NCBI GenBank assembly: GCA_964644025.1
Contig: CAZXVW010000185.1
Coordinates: forward strand, 1-8,667
Direction: 5' to 3'
DNA length: 8,667 nucleotides
Source of the DNA: CAZXVW01 sp964644025
GTDB taxonomy: Bacteria; Acidobacteriota; Terriglobia; Bryobacterales; Bryobacteraceae
Shown here: positions 6,684 through 8,667 of the stretch, piece by piece
How the letters are laid out: every line of letters starts with the position of its first letter
Numbering within the stretch: position 1 is the first letter of the stretch
Program-made: the position numbers and the translations under genes
Notes under the pieces: generated by a model
The model's input: only the letters and a program-made list of their open reading frames with translations
What the model was told of the DNA's origin: nothing
Database searches by the model: none

Positions 6684-8521
6684 AGAAACAGCGTCAGCAG
6701 ACCCCAGAGATGATAACCCAGGTTGCGGCGGCGCTCGAAGTGGTCCCGGAACAGGTCTTCGACGGCGGGCCAGCGGAACAGGCCGGTCCGCTCGACCGCG
6801 TCCCGGGTTACGGTGTCCAGCAGGAGCGCTTTCAGCGGGCCGCGGAACCAGTCGTGCGCCGGGATGTCAAAGCCTTCCTTGCGGCGCTTCAGGACACTGG
6901 CCGGGAGCTTGTCGCGCATCAACTCCCGGAGCAGGACCTTGAGACGAGAGCCGCGGATCTTGAAGTGATCCGGCAGCGAGGCGGCAAACTCGACGATCCG
7001 GTGATCCAGGAACGGCGGCCGGACCTCGAGCGAGTGGGCCATGCTCATGCGGTCGCACTTACAGAGGATGTCGTCGGGCAGGTAGTAGGCCTGATCGAGC
7101 CGCAGGTACCGGCCGAGGGGGCCGGACGAGATGGCGTCCGGCGGGAGCGTGGCCATCAGGTCCGGGGCCGGAGGCAGACAGCCATCGCGGACCAGGCTTG
7201 CTTTTTCCGCCTCGGTGAAGGTCCCGTTCCAGAACAGGTGCGCCCGGGCGGGATCGAGCAGCGAGCCCTCCAGGAACCGTTTCAGCTTGTACTCGAAACT
7301 GATCTTGTCGTCGGAGACGGGCCACAGCGCCAGCGCCCGCAGGCTCCACCGGCGCAGCGGAGCGGGGACCAGACGGAGGTAACGCGCGTAACCATCGGCC
7401 ACGTAGGTGTAATAGCCACCCAGAAGCTCGTCGGCGCCCTCCCCACTCAGCGCCACCGTGACCCAGCGGCGGCACATCTTCGACAGGTACCAGACCGGCA
7501 GCGCGCCGGCGTCGGCGCTGGGCTCGTCGCAGTACCAGGCCATTTGCTCGATGGCGCCGGCGAGGTCCTCGCCGGGATTGAGGTCGAACTCGTGATGGTC
7601 AGTGGCGTATTTCCGGGCCACTTCCCGGAACCAGGGGCTTTCATCGAAACTCCGGCCGCGGAAGGAGACCGAAAATGTCTTCAGGCCGGCGCTGACCTCC
7701 TGGCTCGCGTAATGGACCATGGTGGAGGAATCCAGTCCGCCGCTCGCCCAGACGCCCAGCGGCACGTCGGCGATCAGGTGTTCGCGCACGGAGCGCCGCA
7801 GCAGAAAGTCCAGCTCCTCGGTGGCCTCCTCCAGTTTCCACGGCCGTGGCGAAGCGCGCAGCTCCCAGTAAGCGCCGGAGGTGGTCGTCCCGTCGCGCCA
7901 CTCGAGCCAGTGACCCGGAGCCAGCTTGGTGATGCCGTCCACCAAAGTATGCGGGCCCGGCACCCAATTCAGCGAGAGGAAGTGGCTCAGCCCTTCCGGG
8001 TTGATGCGGCGGCTGATCTCGGGGTGTTCGAGAATTGCTTTCAGCTCGGAGGCGAAATAGAGCTGGCCGTTGCGGCGGTGGAGGTAGAGCGGCTTGATGC
8101 CCATGCGATCCCGGGCCAGCACCAGGCGCCTTTCCGACTGCCGCCACAGGGCCACGGCAAACATGCCGTGCAGGCGGGCAAAGCACTCTTTGTCCCACTC
8201 GAGAAAAGCCTTGAGCACCACCTCGGTATCCGAGCGGGAGTGAAACCGGTGGCCGCGCTGGCGGAGCTGGCGGCGGAGATCGGCGTGGTTGTAGATTTCC
8301 CCGTTGAAGACGATCACCGCGTCGCCGTCGTCGCTGCGGATGGGCTGCTCGCCGCCGGCCAGGTCGATGATTCGCAGGCGCACGGCGCCCAGCGAGACGT
8401 CTTCGGACTCGTAGACTCCCTGCTGATCGGGCCCCCGGTGCGCGAGCAGGCGCGTGACCCGGTCAATTCGCTCAGGATCGGGGGGGGCGCCGCGGTGGGT
8501 GAAGCCGGCTATTCCGCACAT
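6593..8521 (-). CDS. asnB: Asparagine synthase (glutamine-hydrolysing), AsnB type
   Basis: The 642-residue product has an N-terminal class II glutamine amidotransferase domain (about 2-200) and a C-terminal ATP-dependent synthetase domain (about 235-620). The start was set at ATG 8521, not at the longer frame's ATG 8557, because the sequence then begins MCGIAGF, placing the catalytic Cys at residue 2 after Met removal. Visible functional motifs are RLRIIDL (48-54), FNGEIYN (72-78) and SDTE (97-100) for glutamine binding. For ATP and aspartate there are the PP-loop SGGLDSS (260-266), ALSGEGADELLGGY (357-370) and CDRMSMAHSLEVRPPFLD (489-506). All catalytic positions look intact. It transfers ammonia from glutamine to an AMP-activated carboxylate, normally aspartate. 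Paralogues of this family beside glycosyltransferases often sit in polysaccharide loci and may amidate something else. A non-conserved tail (about 619-642) lies in the overlap with the downstream glycosyltransferase. A run of eight C residues encodes codons 11-14. Confidence 0.95.
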   Translation of the reverse strand: MCGIAGFTHRGAPPDPERIDRVTRLLAHRGPDQQGVYESEDVSLGAVRLRIIDLAGGEQPIRSDDGDAVIVFNGEIYNHADLRRQLRQRGHRFHSRSDTEVVLKAFLEWDKECFARLHGMFAVALWRQSERRLVLARDRMGIKPLYLHRRNGQLYFASELKAILEHPEISRRINPEGLSHFLSLNWVPGPHTLVDGITKLAPGHWLEWRDGTTTSGAYWELRASPRPWKLEEATEELDFLLRRSVREHLIADVPLGVWASGGLDSSTMVHYASQEVSAGLKTFSVSFRGRSFDESPWFREVARKYATDHHEFDLNPGEDLAGAIEQMAWYCDEPSADAGALPVWYLSKMCRRWVTVALSGEGADELLGGYYTYVADGYARYLRLVPAPLRRWSLRALALWPVSDDKISFEYKLKRFLEGSLLDPARAHLFWNGTFTEAEKASLVRDGCLPPAPDLMATLPPDAISSGPLGRYLRLDQAYYLPDDILCKCDRMSMAHSLEVRPPFLDHRIVEFAASLPDHFKIRGSRLKVLLRELMRDKLPASVLKRRKEGFDIPAHDWFRGPLKALLLDTVTRDAVERTGLFRWPAVEDLFRDHFERRRNLGYHLWGLLTLFLWMRRWKIQTQWEGATTRNRRDAAAACPMN

Positions 8522-8534
8522 CGCCGCAATAGTC

Positions 8535-8540
8535 TTTATA
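8535..8540 (-). promoter_or_regulatory. TATAAA -10-like box upstream of asnB
   Basis: On the minus strand TATAAA ends 13 bases before the ATG at 8521, in an AT-rich patch of otherwise GC-rich DNA. Transcription would start about six bases before the ATG, and no Shine-Dalgarno sequence is seen, so asnB may have a very short leader. No credible -35 box lies 16-18 bases upstream. Confidence 0.35.
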
Positions 8541-8547
8541 GCACGGT

Positions 8548-8570
8548 GCCGTCGCAAAAGTGGCGACGGC
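8548..8570. repeat. Perfect 8-bp inverted repeat upstream of asnB
   Basis: GCCGTCGC (8548-8555) and GCGACGGC (8563-8570) flank the seven-base spacer AAAAGTG. The repeat covers the -35 area relative to the TATAAA box, where a repressor or activator might bind. It could also end a minus-strand transcript entering from the right, although no T-run follows. The two readings cannot be separated from this window. Confidence 0.45.
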
Positions 8571-8667
8571 GTGGATAGTGGCGCCTGGAAACCGAATCAC
8601 TGGGCGCCGTGCGGGCCGGGGGAAAGCTGCCGGCCCTGGTCACTGAGCGTGACATCCGAGGGGACTT
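8571..8667. other. Unresolved right edge, possible gene fragments on either strand
   Basis: No complete gene fits here. On the plus strand the frame from 8579 is open to the edge and contains RLETESLGAV and then KL followed by TERDIR. This faintly resembles the N-terminus of class II fumarase/aspartase proteins (RIETDSLGEV...LYGAQTER). However, a TAG lies immediately upstream (8576-8578), no ATG is available, and the expected VPAD and GAQT residues are missing. On the minus strand a frame enters from the edge and ends VTLSDQGRQLSPGPHGAQ at a TGA (8597-8599). This could be the C-terminus of an upstream gene, with the 8548-8570 hairpin behind it. Two more hairpins are present: GGGCCGG (8613-8619) with CCGGCCC (8630-8636), and GTCAC (8639-8643) with GTGAC (8649-8653). 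Confidence 0.25.

Noticed and set aside
8522..8557. Upstream ATG at 8557 extending AsnB by 12 residues
   Set aside because: An N-terminal extension would bury the catalytic Cys, which must be residue 2 and exposed after Met removal. The extension also covers the TATAAA box.
6710..8578. 622-codon open frame on the plus strand
   Set aside because: It lies wholly antisense to asnB, whose motifs are complete. Its translation is rich in Gln, Arg, Gly and Val without recognisable motifs, as expected from the complement of a high-GC gene.

Overview
The window is GC-rich DNA from a free-living bacterium. Third codon positions are strongly G/C, so long open frames run antisense to nearly every real gene. 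The gene set suggests Acidobacteriota (Bryobacterales/Solibacter type) or a similar soil or subsurface lineage: a Tat-signal aldo/keto-reductase-like protein, an LctP-family permease, a multiheme cytochrome c fused to TPR repeats, and an asparagine synthase beside an ArnT-like glycosyltransferase. This placement is an inference from gene content. No rRNA or marker gene is present.

Layout: (1) 1-682, minus strand, runs off the left edge: a Tat-signal aldo/keto-reductase-fold protein broken by a one-base frameshift near 304/305. (2) 765-2375, minus: an intact L-lactate permease (LctP/LldP family) lying just upstream of the reductase, possibly in the same transcript. (3) 2376-2532: a divergent intergenic region with a TTGACA-type promoter for the permease and a TATAGT box only six bases before the cytochrome start. 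(4) 2533-4836, plus: a 767-residue membrane-anchored cytochrome c with eight CXXCH haem sites, a short HEAT-like segment and a C-terminal TPR array. (5) 4832-4855: a perfect stem-loop whose two arms carry the TAA stop codons of the two convergent genes. (6) 4851-6683, minus: an ArnT/PMT-type (GT-C, GT39/83-like) integral-membrane glycosyltransferase. (7) 6593-8521, minus: a glutamine-hydrolysing asparagine synthase (AsnB) with an intact Cys2 nucleophile; its 3' end overlaps the glycosyltransferase start by 91 bases. (8) 8522-8667: AsnB upstream region with a TATAAA box, a perfect 8-bp inverted repeat and an unresolved right edge.

The asnB-glycosyltransferase pair looks like one transcription unit, of the kind found in envelope or exopolysaccharide loci. 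The permease-reductase pair may form a second unit. The cytochrome stands alone on the plus strand. I see no mobile element, CRISPR array, tRNA or rRNA. The most distinctive object is the octahaem-HEAT-TPR fusion, whose electron donor and substrate cannot be read from this window. I found no clearly new multigene system.
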